From Primula veris (Eukaryota; Streptophyta; Magnoliopsida; Ericales; Primulaceae): a stretch of DNA of 64,000 bases. The notes below the pieces were generated by a model that saw only the letters and a list, made by a program, of their open reading frames with translations, made no database searches and was not told where the DNA came from. A program made the translations under genes and the position numbers. Shown piece by piece: positions 11,956 through 23,317 of this stretch (its first letter is position 1; every line of letters begins with the position of its first letter). The stretch lies in contig OY821751.1 in assembly GCA_963682055.1 (NCBI GenBank), forward strand, positions 1,612,001 to 1,676,000, in the 5' to 3' direction.

Positions 11956-12280
11956 GAAAAAATATGTTTAGTGTAATGTACTACCAATTTTAACAATTGA
12001 GGTACCGAGCTACGAAAATTCTTCCAATTAAGAGACTAACAACATAAATCGACGAGATTTCAGTTACTATATCTCACATTTGTGGATCTATTTTTGACAT
12101 ATGTTGATAGAATTGCACTCATCATGTGGTAGGCAAGAGAATGTGAGTGCAATTTCATCATTTTGTTTAACGGTATGTTCTCAATTGTGACAAATTTCGT
12201 AGTTTTGTACCTCAATTGTTAAAATTGATAGTTCAGTACCTTAATCGTTAAACACTGATAGTACAGTACACTTCCCATCG
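11956..12280. mobile_element. Foldback element, no clear TSD
   Basis: Inverted arms: AATTTTAACAATTGAGGTAC near 11990 is complemented by GTACCTCAATTGTTAAAATT near 12208, and TTTAGTGTAATGTACTA near 11969 by TAGTACAGTACACTT near 12258. The arms resemble those of the elements at 25251-26170 and 41089-41597, so it probably belongs to the same family. Ends are approximate. Confidence 0.55.
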
Positions 12281-12591
12281 TCTTTTAGCCACCAAGTATT
12301 TTGAGCTATAGAAGCTTGTTCCCATTCCGTTATGTTTGAACTTTGTTTAACTTTTTTCGAACCGGAATTATTATAGCCTGCATGGGGTTTTGTCCCATGC
12401 AATAATCTGTTACTTTTGATCATTTGATAAAAAAAAATTCCTTTGTTTTTAAAAATAAAATAACACATGTTTTACCAGTGATCAAAAATAAAATCACACT
12501 TGGGTCCTAAATATGGACCGCTCATTTGATTATCAGAGATTGTGCAATTATCAAGCCAAAATTATATATGAAAGATGGATAGTGTTACAAA

Positions 12592-13038
12592 GGCAAAATT
12601 GTTAAAATGCTATCAAATCTATTAATTTTTAGCGATCTGATATTCAACGTAACACTTTTTCTAATTCGATACCTAACCTATACGTTTTGCTCTAATTTGG
12701 TACTCAACATAACATTTTTTCTAATTTGGTACACAAGCTATATGTATTCAGTCCAATTAAGTGAATCAATCTGTCTTCAATCATCGGTTTTTAACGCATA
12801 CTAAGTCTCATTTATTATTGATTAATCTATGTGAAACCTTCAATTGTTGTATTAAAGAACTTAAAATGAAACCACTACTTAATATGTTTGAGTTAATTAG
12901 GTTAAAGTGATCTGATGTGGGTTTAGTCCCTTAATTGGAACGAAAATGTATAGCTTGAGTACCAAATTAAAAACTACGTTATATTGGATATCAAATCACT
13001 AAAATCTAATAGTTTAATTACCATTTTAGCATTTTTCC
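12592..13038. mobile_element. 447-bp foldback MITE with 9-bp TSD (Mutator-like)
   Basis: Left arm about 12592-12660 (ATGCTATCAAATCTATTAAT, GCGATCTGATATTCAACG) pairs with the right arm about 12960-13038. Flanks are TGTTACAAA (12583-12591) and TGTCACAAA (13039-13047), 8 of 9 identical. It is a non-coding Mutator-type MITE of moderate age. Confidence 0.65.
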
Positions 13039-13573
13039 TGTCACAAATGAAATTTGTTACCAAGTTTTTTGTTGCAGTTTTTCTCTATGTTAAAGACGCT
13101 GCTAAACAGCCTATATAAATGAATCCTTTGAGAAAGTATTATTAGACCAACTTTGCCAACCTAAATCTTGTACTTTTGCATCAGAAATCTCCAACATTTA
13201 CCCGATTAGCCAAATTGTTTGTACTAATTCGGTCTCATGTAAATGGAAGTTAAAATTCGATCCGTTGCTATTGCGCCGAGGTTACTCCCAATTCGGTCGA
13301 AATTTTATTTAACTTTGAAACTTATATTCTCGTTAAACTTATTTTTCATCTTTATTCACAATGGTAAGTTTAACAAGAAACTTTAACATGATGAAACTAA
13401 AACAAGAAGCTGACATTTAGTTTTATTAATACGATGAAAAGTAAGTCTAACAAAAAATATAATGGGTTTGAGTGTATAACTTAATGGAGGATAATAATAT
13501 ATCTAGTAAATTACTCCTTTAGGGATAATGTTTTATATGAATCCATTTATAAGGGATAATGTTTTATTACTTG

Positions 13574-13755
13574 CACTACAAAATAATGTTTGATTTAATG
13601 AGAGCCAAAAACTGTCACAAGCCTGTCGCTAATTTAAAAAACTGTCACAAATCTGTCGCAAATTGACTAAACTGTCACAAAAACCGCTGCTAATAAGTTC
13701 GTAATAAAAAATACCGTCACTAATCCCTTCGCTATTTGAGTATTTTTTTGTAGTG
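13574..13755. mobile_element. CACTA-like MITE, family A copy 2
   Basis: Runs from CACTACAAAATAATG to TTTTTTTGTAGTG and is homologous along its whole length to 8103-8281. The cleaner CACTAC/GTAGTG ends here define the family termini. Confidence 0.65.
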
Positions 13756-14235
13756 TTAGATACGTTAGAGGCCATATCGTGATTCATAAACCCTCTTTTA
13801 AGCATTGTTGAGCTTGTTGTATTAAGCAGTACTAAAGTGACAGTGATACTTGCACAATTATAAACCTAATTATGGTTTCGTTTCCTTGTTTTCAAGGCGG
13901 ATTAGCTATAATTTGAATCCATAATACCCTTAATATGTGATGGACTTACTTAATTACACGAAGAAACACTACTATTCATTTCATGTGCGTTTTTCTATTT
14001 ATTTTTGAAAAAGTAATATAAGTTAGTAGTACAAGATGCATGAGAACTCGTTTAAGAGAGAAAAAAATGAAAGAAAGTGTGGTATAATGCTTAGATGAAT
14101 AGTTGGATTCAGCAAATCTAAAATCAAGTACAATCTTCACATTATTACTGATGAAATCATGACAATCAAATTAGAAAACAAACACAAAACCTGCCTCCCC
14201 TACTTCAAGTTATGTACACAGGAGATTATTGTTTC
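13756..14235. other. 3' flank of the bZIP gene
   Basis: No gene seen. It presumably includes the bZIP 3' UTR near 14236, on the minus strand. Confidence 0.5.
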
Positions 14236-14904
14236 TTAAATATTAAGAAGGTGTACGTTTTGGTTGAAGTTGTTTGATTCATTAGTTACGGTAGTTAAGT
14301 GATTATATTGCATTTTCTCAGTCTCTCGAGCGATCAAAACTTGGCGCATGGTGCATAATCTTTGTTGGAGATACCCCAACTGTAATTCCAACATATTGTT
14401 CTCCTTCTCTATGAACCGGTAGCTACATGTGACCGAGTCGACCCGGTTCGTTAGTTCCTTGTTTAAACCTACATAATGGTTCACTTGCTTAGTTAAGTCC
14501 ACCAAGATCTTCTGCTTCTTTTTCCTGGACCGCCTAGCTGATTCACGATTAGAAATCATACGCTTACGTTTCCTCTCATCTACAATTGTACCACTCTTAT
14601 TTGGTTCGTTATGTAACCCTTCTGAACCGGATAAGTTGGACATTACTGGCTCACTAATGTCGCTTAGAGAATACGACGACTCTTCTTTTTCATAAATAGC
14701 CTTATTCATCCTTTCGTCAACGATGGAATCGGTCCAGACCGATTCATATGGTTCATATGATCCGGCTGAGTTTGGGATCACCGGTTCATGAATGTTATCA
14801 AAGAAAAAAGGTAGTTGTTCTTGGTAGTGGAAAAAAGAATCATAGTTGTTCCAAGGGGTGAAATCGCCTTCGAAAACAGGAAATGGTATTCCGGCGGACA
14901 GCAT
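14236..14904 (-). CDS. bZIP transcription factor (group S-like, intronless)
   Basis: A single 222-codon exon. The basic region about 111-135 has the invariant N-x7-R (N119 to R127, NRESARRSR) preceded by a basic RKRKR signal, followed directly by a long zipper with heptad hydrophobics to about residue 190. Small size, absence of introns and a zipper longer than usual match plant group S bZIPs (bZIP42/43-like), which dimerise with other bZIPs and bind ACGT-core sites in the nucleus. The N-terminal half holds two diverged copies of a segment (about 40-68 and 85-114), both starting EPV and ending IVDER. A TATA box lies on the minus strand at 14986-14979. The short leader has no room for the sucrose-control uORF typical of group S1. 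The exact subgroup is not certain. Confidence 0.9.
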   Translation of the reverse strand: MLSAGIPFPVFEGDFTPWNNYDSFFHYQEQLPFFFDNIHEPVIPNSAGSYEPYESVWTDSIVDERMNKAIYEKEESSYSLSDISEPVMSNLSGSEGLHNEPNKSGTIVDERKRKRMISNRESARRSRKKKQKILVDLTKQVNHYVGLNKELTNRVDSVTCSYRFIEKENNMLELQLGYLQQRLCTMRQVLIARETEKMQYNHLTTVTNESNNFNQNVHLLNI

Positions 14905-14978
14905 TGTCGGAAAACCGCTTATGTGTAAGGAGTTAAGGAAGGATAGGAAAAGGGAAGGAACAAATGTTTGGTGTTGGG

Positions 14979-14986
14979 TATTTATA
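14979..14986 (-). promoter_or_regulatory. TATA box of the bZIP gene
   Basis: The minus strand reads TATAAATA here, 75 bp before the ATG at 14904, which predicts a transcription start near 14950 and a leader of about 45 nt. Confidence 0.7.
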
Positions 14987-15098
14987 GGAATTGAGGTTAG
15001 TAATATTAAGTGCCATGCAAGGGTATATTTGTCATAAATATTAATTTTTGGGCATGACTTTTTGTGATTATAGTGGTAGGGCTGAGTTGGCTCTTTTA

Positions 15099-15197
15099 GT
15101 GACGTGGGTGACGTATGGATTAGTGTGACTTTTTTGAAAATTATTTTAGCTTAATGATGAAGAAACAAATTTTAGTAGGACTTAAAAGATACACGTG
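15099..15197 (-). promoter_or_regulatory. ACGT-element cluster upstream of the bZIP gene
   Basis: GTGACGTGGGTGACGTA at 15099-15115 gives two ACGT cores 10 bp apart, one helical turn, and a perfect G-box CACGTG lies at 15192-15197. These are the classic binding sites of bZIP proteins (ABRE/C-box/G-box type). The site lies about 200-290 bp upstream of the ATG. Regulation by bZIPs or by itself is inferred. Confidence 0.55.
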
Positions 15198-15356
15198 TTA
15201 GGTGTTCTTTCACTAGACATGTGAGTAGCCAATAGGCTTGAAAAGTTCTCAGTTGGAGTCATGTCGGCTAGTAAAAATGTTAGAAAATTCCTCCATTTTA
15301 TATAACTATCGATTTTCATTTGACATTTAATTAATTTACATCGTTTATTATAGTTA

Positions 15357-15506
15357 GATGCTGGATTTTTATACTATATATTTTTCTGAAAAAACGTACA
15401 AATCGTAGAAAAAATCCACGATTTACAATGATACAGTGCAAACCGTAGATTAAATCTACGATTTACAGTGATTCACTGCAAACCGTAGATTTAATCTACG
15501 GGTTGC
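15357..15506 (+). repeat. MULE left terminal inverted repeat with three palindromes
   Basis: Holds three imperfect palindromes of the form AAACCGTAGATT-AATCTACGATTT at 15401-15424, 15440-15464 and 15480-15506, spaced about 40 bp. Regularly spaced motifs in a MULE terminus suggest transposase binding sites; that is inference. Confidence 0.8.
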
Positions 15507-16616
15507 TTGTAATTTTCAAAAATTACAGAACAGTCCCTGCATTTTGTAAAAACTCAATATTGGTTATATCAATTAAAATACTGAATATTTTTTTCAAATT
15601 AAACATAATTTTTTTAATAAAAAAATTAAATGCATTATTCTTAAAAATTTACATAAAATAAATTTGGTTAATTCTAACAATCTCTCAAAATAAACACAAA
15701 ATTTAGACAAATTTAGACAAAAAAAGTTGATTTAATAAATTTTATGGTTTTGGTTAATGTTACATTTTTGTGAAGTGTATAAGTTGAGATTTATTGAAAC
15801 ATGAACTAAATCGTCAATTTTTGTGAAGTGTTTTTGGTTTGTTTTTAACACTTGGATAACGCAATATGAAACATTAACTAAATCGTCAATTTGGTGTCAA
15901 TCATTAATTTTCTTGAATGAAACAGTCATAAATTATCTAAATTTCATAAAAAAAATTAACTCAATATGCAAACATTAACTAAATTTCATAAAACATATTT
16001 ATTAAACATGATAAATCATATAAATTTACAACAACTTGGAAAAAAGAGTAATTTACATAAAATTAAAAATTAAAAATTAATTATGGACTTGATACGTCTA
16101 TAGCTTCTTCTTCAGTTACAATTTGCTTTCCCGATTGCGTTTCTAGCGCCATATATAAGTTGAAATTTGCTCGAAAAAGTTTCTTCCATGGCTCAGCAGC
16201 CTCAGTGCGTGTTTATTCCTACCGTGCTATAATTCTTGGTATTGGAAAGATCCATTCTTTAGGAATTACTTGAGCATAATAACAACTGTTGACGTACACT
16301 ATTACAGTAGGGATGTAATATGTCGTTCCAGGAGGCGGACCAGTATAAAGAGGTAAAAAAGTGGCGTTTCATACTTGTACCCCTCCATTTTTATTTGGCC
16401 ATAATGACAACAATACAATTGACATATTATAATCATATCGATAACCATCAAAATCGAGATTCTCAAATAGATCATAATAAACACCTTTCCTTTGCTGAAT
16501 ATCTTGAAACAACTCACATCTAACTGCGTACCAGTCACAATTGCAATTATTCAGAACCCACAGTTACCATCCCCACGAACATCATAAGCCGTATCGATTT
16601 AATTATGTAACATGAC
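15507..16616. other. MULE interior, transposase 3' side; no gene recognised
   Basis: AT-rich DNA between the left terminus and the transposase stop. Overlapping small ORFs on both strands at 16302-16538 have no recognisable domain. Part may be the transposase 3' UTR or a decayed exon. Confidence 0.45.
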
Positions 16617-18657
16617 CTATATTTGGTCACTGTACAAGAAGGTTTGCCTAGTGGTGGTGGGTTTATTTGTCTGGTTTCGCGTTCTCCTAGTTGGGTTTAC
16701 CTTTACCTCCGGTGTTTCTTCCGCTTTATCTTTTCCCTTATCTCTACTAGCACTAGCACTCTGTTCCTCCATATACTCCCATCCTGACTTATCTCTCTTA
16801 CTAGAATTGTCTCCTTTTCTAGGTCTTCTCCTAGTTTGTCTCAATTCGGGATCATTCATGGATGTTCTAGATGGTAAGGTTATCTCTCGGAGTTGTGTTT
16901 TCATACGCCGTTTTTCAACATTAGTTTTGGTAGAATAAACACTTTTAAACTCTTTTAGATCACCATCTACCCCATAATAATCGGTGTTCCTATTATCATA
17001 AATTACGTCTAATTTTTTCCAAATTGTATGAATATATTCTAGAGTAAGAGGTTTCCCGAATAAAATATGTTCACTCATAATATGATGACAAAGTAACCCC
17101 TGAGACAATTTTATACTGCAAGAACAATTCTCATCAGATTGGCCACTACATTTTTTGTGTTCTTGAAATAATAAATCAAAGGCATGGTGTGTGATATACG
17201 ACCTAATATTTTTAAATAGAGGTGTCCGTTCTGAATGTGGAAAATAAGACTTGCATTTATCCAACTTCATCTTAATATACTCAAACTGCTTTTTGTAGAA
17301 TTTTATTCACCTCTACCCAAACATTTTCAAGCATGCCAGTATTTGTGAAAAGAGATCTTTTTAGCTTTGCGTGTTGTTGTTCGGCTCGATTGCTAGTTCT
17401 GTTATCTAGATGTGTTGTATGGTTGGTATAACATGCAACAAACTTATCGGCATAATCATTTAACAGCTTGTCTGCATACTTAAACACAGCAGGGTACGAT
17501 TTATAAGAGGAATTGAAAGAATATCGGTTATGATTGTACTCCTCTATCGACTCAGTATCAACCAATAAACCCCAATCATCTAGAAACGTTTGCCACTCCT
17601 CGTCTGGGATTTTTTTTTTTACAGTTTTTCAAAACATTTTTGGCAACATGAAAAGTGCACAATATATGATGAGAATCGGAAAAAATAACGGATAAAGCAT
17701 TTATCAAGGCCATTTCTCTGTCGGTTACAAACACCATACGTAGTATACAACCCTCCAATGTATCTTTAAATTTTTCCAAAGCCCATATATAACTTTCCTG
17801 AGTCTCATCACTCATGAAAACAAAACCTAAACAATATGTTTGGTTCGTTGATGCCATTCCTACGACTTCTAGAAATGACATATTAAAACGGTTTGTCCTA
17901 TATGTACAATCCATTAACAATACATCAGGAAAAGCTTTGAAAATCCTTATAGAATCGGGGTGTGCAAAAAACAAGTTCTCAAAGCTATGAGTTGTTGGGT
18001 TCATATTATAGAAGAAAATATAGCGATGTCTATCCAAAAAATTAAACAGTTCTTGTATTGGGTTTCTACCATCTCGTTCTTTAACTTTTAGTCCAGCCAA
18101 ATAATTATGTATCGTTTTAGTGTTCGATACATTGTCAGGATTTTGATTTTTTATGGCCTTTAATATTTCACTAACTTTAAAACTATTTTGTCTTAAAACT
18201 TTTAACAATTTCTTTTTACTCTTGTGTTAAACGAGCACGTCGTGCTTGCCCTTGGAGGTAAGTTGGAGGTGGGTGGTTATGTTGGCCATTTTCTACTTGA
18301 CACATCCATTCACCATTAACTACGTAACCGTTAATGAAAAATGGACAATCTTTTTTTTTACCTGAATTTACGGAAGATGGCTTCTTTTTTTCGTAAACCC
18401 CCAATTTATCACACACAATATCAACATACGGTGCTCTTCTCCCATCACCCCCTCCATACCTACGAATCGTAAGAATGAAACCCCAATTTCCAGCAACATC
18501 AGCAAGATCAGCAAGCATTTCATCCCTTGTATACCAAGTCAAATCATCAACTTCAAAATGCTCTGTATAGTCAGTTAGCTCATCGTTTGAGCCACTGGAT
18601 GAATCAGCATTGTTGTATTTCCATTGGTTGTTGTCATAACCATAGTCGTAATTCATT
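16617..18657 (-). pseudogene. MuDR/FAR1-type MULE transposase, frameshifted
   Basis: Minus-strand coding sequence in four pieces: 18657-18216, about 18215-17600, about 17600-17281 and about 17280-16617. Start ATG at 18657 is chosen because a TATAAATA box (18775-18768) lies upstream of it but downstream of the longer ORF's start. In order: a FAR1/WRKY-GCM-like zinc-binding domain with an HNH end (about 18460-18270); the DDE transposase core with first Asp in MDCTYRTN and second in VTDREMALINAL; the third acidic residue in NRAEQQHAKLK in the next frame; and a SWIM zinc finger (CSC...CHH, about 17140-17090). The three frame breaks each look like a one-base gain or loss in an A-rich or T-rich run, so all catalytic motifs survive but not in one frame. 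Homopolymer sequencing error is an alternative to real decay. Confidence 0.85.
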
Positions 18658-18767
18658 TTTGAAAAGTGTTTGTTTATATTTTTTTTTGGGAGAAAGGAGT
18701 ATTTTTGAAGAGATTCAAGTGAGTGTTTGTGTTTGATTTTAGAGATTGTTAAAATTGGCAAAAATGA

Positions 18768-18775
18768 GCCATATT
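18768..18775 (-). promoter_or_regulatory. TATA box of the MULE transposase
   Basis: The minus strand reads TATAAATA about 110 bp before the ATG at 18657, immediately beside the repeat array at 18786-19585. Confidence 0.6.
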
Positions 18776-18785
18776 TATACACATA

Positions 18786-19585
18786 ATTTCAGAAACCCCA
18801 CAAGGTGTAGTCATTTTTAAACTTTAATAATGCATTGAGAAGTCATTTTCGGATAGGGTTGTCATCTCAAAATAATTCAAAAGTGAGAAAGTGTTGTCGG
18901 ATGCATTTGATGGATATGGTATCCAATGCCATTTTCACTACAAACCGTTGATTACTTTTACGGTTTGTAGTGTTTTTTTTTTACGGTTGGTTAAATTTCA
19001 GAAACCCCACACGGTGTAGTCATTTTCAAACTTTAATAATGCATTGAGTAGTCATTTTCGAATAGGGTTGTCATCTCATAATAATTCAAAAGTGAGAAAG
19101 TGTTGTCGGATGCATTGATGGATATGGTATCCAATGCCATTTACACTACAAACCGTAGATTACTTTTACGGTTTGTAGTGTTTTTTTTTACGGTTGGTTA
19201 AATTTCAGAAACCCCACACGGTGTAGTCATTTTTAAACTTTAATAATGCATTGAGTAGTCATTTTCGGATAGGGTTGTCATCTCATAATAATTCAAAAGT
19301 GAGAAAGTGTTGTCGGATGCATTTGATGGATATGGTATCCAATGTCATTTACACTACAAACCGTATATAAATTTTACGGTTTGTAGTGTTTCTTTTACGG
19401 TTGGTTAAATTTCAGAAACCCCACATGGTGTAGTCATTTTCGGATAGGGTTGTCATCTCATAATAATTCAAAAGTGAGAAAGTGTTTTCGGATGCATTTG
19501 ATGGAAATGGTATCCAATGTCATTTACACTACAAACCGTATATTAATTTTACGGTTTGTAGTGTTTTTTTTAACGATTCGTTATT
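18786..19585. repeat. Four tandem ~207-bp repeats with hairpins upstream of the transposase
   Basis: Units begin at about 18786, 18995, 19202 and 19409. The fourth has lost about 30 bp. Each begins ATTTCAGAAACCCCACA and ends with a hairpin whose arms CACTACAAACCGT/ACGGTTTGTAGTG sit at about 18936-18972, 19144-19180, 19352-19388 and 19527-19563. The hairpin core ACAAACCGTAGATTA closely resembles the palindromes in the element's termini. The array lies between the PMD gene and the transposase TATA box. Confidence 0.9.
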
Positions 19586-19905
19586 AACTAACATGACATT
19601 TACTTTTTTTTGTGCTACCATAATAACAAAGCTATAGAAAACATATTACAAATTTATAATATTCTAACCCAGCTAAAAATATAACTTACAAATCAACATA
19701 CAAATCAAATTAAAAAACAAATGTGCATTTATTTATTTTTTGTACGACTAAATCCTTTAAAGTTGGACATAGGAAGCATCTTTCCCGCCGATGTAAATCT
19801 GTCCGATGACGGCTCAGTGGACTCCTCGATTTCGTTTAGCTCCGGACGACGTCTATCTCGATACTGCGATTCTGAATGCGGAGCACGCTTGTGTGATGTA
19901 ATTGT

Positions 19906-22215
19906 CTATTCTCGAGTCCAAGTGTCGGTTGAATGCTGACTAGGATGATAATCGTACGACCCAAATGATTGTCTATGATAATCGAACGGAACATCGTCGT
20001 GTACGTAGTCCGACCCAGTAAAAGAAGCACGACGATGACCGCTTGAACTCCCACCCTGATCTGTAGTCGGGCGTCGACCTCCACTCGTTCTTCTACCCCC
20101 GCCACGCCCGCCGCTACTAGGTTCGTCTTCCCCTCTGCCTTTTTCGGTACGCCGATAACTTGAAGCCCTAGCGTAAGTTCTTGGGTCGTAACCTTGACCG
20201 TCTTCATCATCGTCGTCATCGTTATCCTCCTCATCCGACTGTTCATCACCTGACCCATACGGATTCATTCCCAGTTCATTGAACTCCGCACGTAGTAAGT
20301 CCACGTCCTTTTAGATTTCAGCCGTTTCAACGATTTGAAACTGCGGCGTAACATCGCTTTTTGAAAAAAGAAAAAAAAAACAAACCCCGATTTATTAGTA
20401 TTGAGATATACAAACAAAAAAATAATAAAAAAATATTAATGAACTTTAACTAGTTGTTACCATTTTATTGAGCACACCTGTATGCTCGCGGAAACCGTGA
20501 GATGGCAGTCCAAGTTCAGGTGGGTTTATAAAGATGCGGGTCATCTCTCTATACCATCCCATGTAATCCGGTAACGTCCCCGTGCCAAATTCGCCGTTAA
20601 TAAGCCGGTTGTGGCGGTCATTCCACATGGTTATAAACTCTTCAAAAAGTGCAGACCAATCGTGTTTTTGATCAGATTTAGTCTCATATCTTCTATCATT
20701 GCCATGACCCTGTTTGGATTTCCAAATATATCTAGGGACAACCTGAACAAAACTGAACTGTCTCATGAACCTGTCCGCGGGGTGTAACTCAATCGTCTCA
20801 TTACAAATGAGAGGAACAGAACAATGCCACATATCACGGCCCCGCGTGCAGTATTCCGGATAGTCATCGAGGTTCCCGTAAGGTTGCCAGACTATCTGTA
20901 ATCCATAAAATTATTATTAGAATATGTAAACAATGGTTTAAAAATACATCGATATACCCTAAAAACAACTTAAAATATGTTCAAATAACAGTTTAAAAAC
21001 AACTTATAAACAACTTAAAAGCTGTGTAAAAACAGCTTAAAAGCAACTTACTAGCTATGAAAAAAACATCTAGTAATAAATTCTATGAACATAAGACCAA
21101 TCCAATCATATACAACATATAATACGTAAATTACATGTAGAAAATAAGAAAGTGAAAATTTACATGTTCATGTGACATATGGTCAAACTGGTCCCGTATG
21201 TGGACCACATTATGTCCGTAGACATATGGCTTAAGATTAGTAAGCCTACAAATCTTCCATCTGTAATATACAAACAAAACCCGATAAACAATAAATATAA
21301 ATAAGATAAGTAAATGATAGATGACCAAAAAAAAAAACAAATCGAATAAAAAATTTAAATAATAACATACCTGTAACCGAGAGGGAACCTAGGCAATCCC
21401 TCTGGTGGCTCGATATCAGCGGGCAACCCTTCACATGGTCTAACCGGCAGTAGTTTGGTCATCGCCCACATATCGAGAAACATCACTGCCCCGCTTAGTC
21501 CGATAGATTTACCACGCACCAACTTGCATAAAATTAGCCTCTAATCAGGCCAGAATAGCTGATCCCCAACTATATTCTGCACATGTGTCAAAATCCTCAA
21601 GAAATGGCAGAGGCCATAGTGGAATCTGATCACTGCTCTTATCTGAAAACACATGTGCACCAAGTAATAATAACATGACAGCCCTGGACTGATATAGCAA
21701 ACGCTCCTCACTAGGGTTGGGGGGTAATTTACCAAAGGTATGTAACATCCAATCAAGTCTAACTGTCAAACAGTTAGTATCGACTTGATTGTCAGCAGGT
21801 CTAACACTCAACACAACCTGCTCGCCTTGGTTTCATTTCTCTCCGATCGGGTAACAGTAAGACCATCCACCCTGAGACCAAGCATAATCTCTACATCCTG
21901 TAACGATATCCCCAACTCTCCACCGACAAAATGGAACGAGTGGGTCTCATCACGTCACCTATCAACTAAGTCTGTAAGCAAGCCTCGGTCTACGGTATAA
22001 TTACATATAGTGTGAATACCGTAAAAACCGGCCCTAATCATATTTTCAACTACTCTGTCAGGCGTCGGTATCTGCCAACTATAGTTATAAATTCTAATCT
22101 TATGGGCATCTCCTCTCCCCGCTTCTCTTCCAGCATCCCAAGTCTGATTTGAAATATAACCGGTCTGCCGTAAAATGTTCATCCTGCCTTTAATCTGTGG
22201 ACCTGACTCTGCCAT
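19906..22215 (-). pseudogene. Plant mobile domain (PMD, aminotransferase-like) gene, degraded
   Basis: Minus-strand gene with apparent exons about 22215-21371, 21259-21162, 20896-20461 and 20330-19906. Recognisable PMD features include the segment around WQIPTPDRVVENMIRAGFYG, the hydrophobic SRAVMLLLLGAHVFSD block, IVWQPY at the start of exon 3, and PLICNETIELHPADRFMRQF. The last exon encodes a low-complexity acidic/arginine-glycine tail. Breaks seen: a TGA where Trp is expected at about 21957-21959, a frame change near 21815-21840, another TGA at Trp near 21540, and a TAA near the start of the last exon. PMD proteins (MAIN/MAIL1 relatives) are known both as host genes and as passengers of MULE and gypsy elements. 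This one is a transposon passenger. Confidence 0.75.
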
Positions 22216-23280
22216 GATGAACCTGTATTAAAAATTATATAAAATTAAACAATTTATCAAAAATGTTATCATATAAAATATAGTTGGTAAAATATATCCA
22301 TCTAGAGAGTAATTAGGCCAACAAATCATGCTCGCTATTCTAAAGTTGTTTTTACAAGCTATTTTTACCAGGCCGTAAGCTGTTTTTACAAGCTGTTTTA
22401 AACTCAACTTAAAAGTTGTACTGTCAACAACTTGAAAAAACAGCTTACAACCTAGTTTAAAAATAGTTTTTAAGCTTTAAAGTTATACTGTAAACATCCT
22501 AAAAACTTGCTTAATAGTTGTTTTTAAACAATCAATTATCGTAGTATATAATGTTGTTTTTAAATATCCTAACTATTTTTATTTTTAATAATAAAAACAA
22601 GATAAGAAACATACACATTTAATGATAACCAAACAATTATTATAATTATCTAAGTAAAACAAATTTTAATAAAAACTCTATTTTTTTATAAAATGGGAAA
22701 AATATCAACAACACCAATTTTTATTGATGATTTGGGCAAACAAATTAATTAAAAAACCTAATTTTATAAAACACATAATTTTCAAAATGGGTAAATATTA
22801 ATAAAGCGTAACTATTTTTATTTTTCTCAATTAAAACAAATAAAAAACATAAACATGTAACATCATAACCAAACCATTAGTAATAAATATCTAAATAAAC
22901 AAATTTGAATAAAAAGCCTAAATTTTTTTTATAAAATGGGACAAATATCAACAATTCTAATTTCTATAATTAATATAAAAAAAAACAAATAATTATATAT
23001 AGCTAAGTGAATAATCAATTGGCATATTTTATTTTTATTTTCTATTTTACAAATTGAAATTACACAAAATAAATAATAAATTAGATAATAAAGAAATATC
23101 TTGAATTATGACGAATTTTGATTGATGATTTGGGGTTTTTTGTTAAGAAAGTTGATGGTTATTGTGGTTGATTGATTTGAGTTTTTTTTGATGATAAATT
23201 TGAGTTTTTGAGAGAAAGAGAGAGAGACACAGAGAAAACGTAAAATTCTGTTTTCCAGGGACTGACTGTGTAATTTTTGA
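22216..23280. other. MULE interior, 5' side of the PMD gene
   Basis: Very AT-rich. A phrase AGCTGTTTTTA/AACAACTTAAAA recurs here and in the PMD introns (20940-21060, 22340-22560), a diffuse internal repeat. The PMD promoter would lie here; no TATA is assigned. Confidence 0.5.
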
Positions 23281-23317
23281 CTCAGGGACTGACTGTGTAA
23301 TTTCTGAAAACTGATCC

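Noticed and set aside
14236..14904. Sucrose-control uORF upstream of the bZIP
   Set aside because: The TATA box is only 75 bp from the ATG, leaving a leader too short, and no conserved uORF peptide is seen.
18658..18782. Upstream start of the transposase at 18782
   Set aside because: It lies upstream of the apparent TATA box at 18768-18775, so it would not be in the transcript; the ATG at 18657 fits better.
18786..19585. CRISPR-like spaced repeats
   Set aside because: Units are ~207 bp tandem copies inside a plant MULE, not short repeats with unique spacers.
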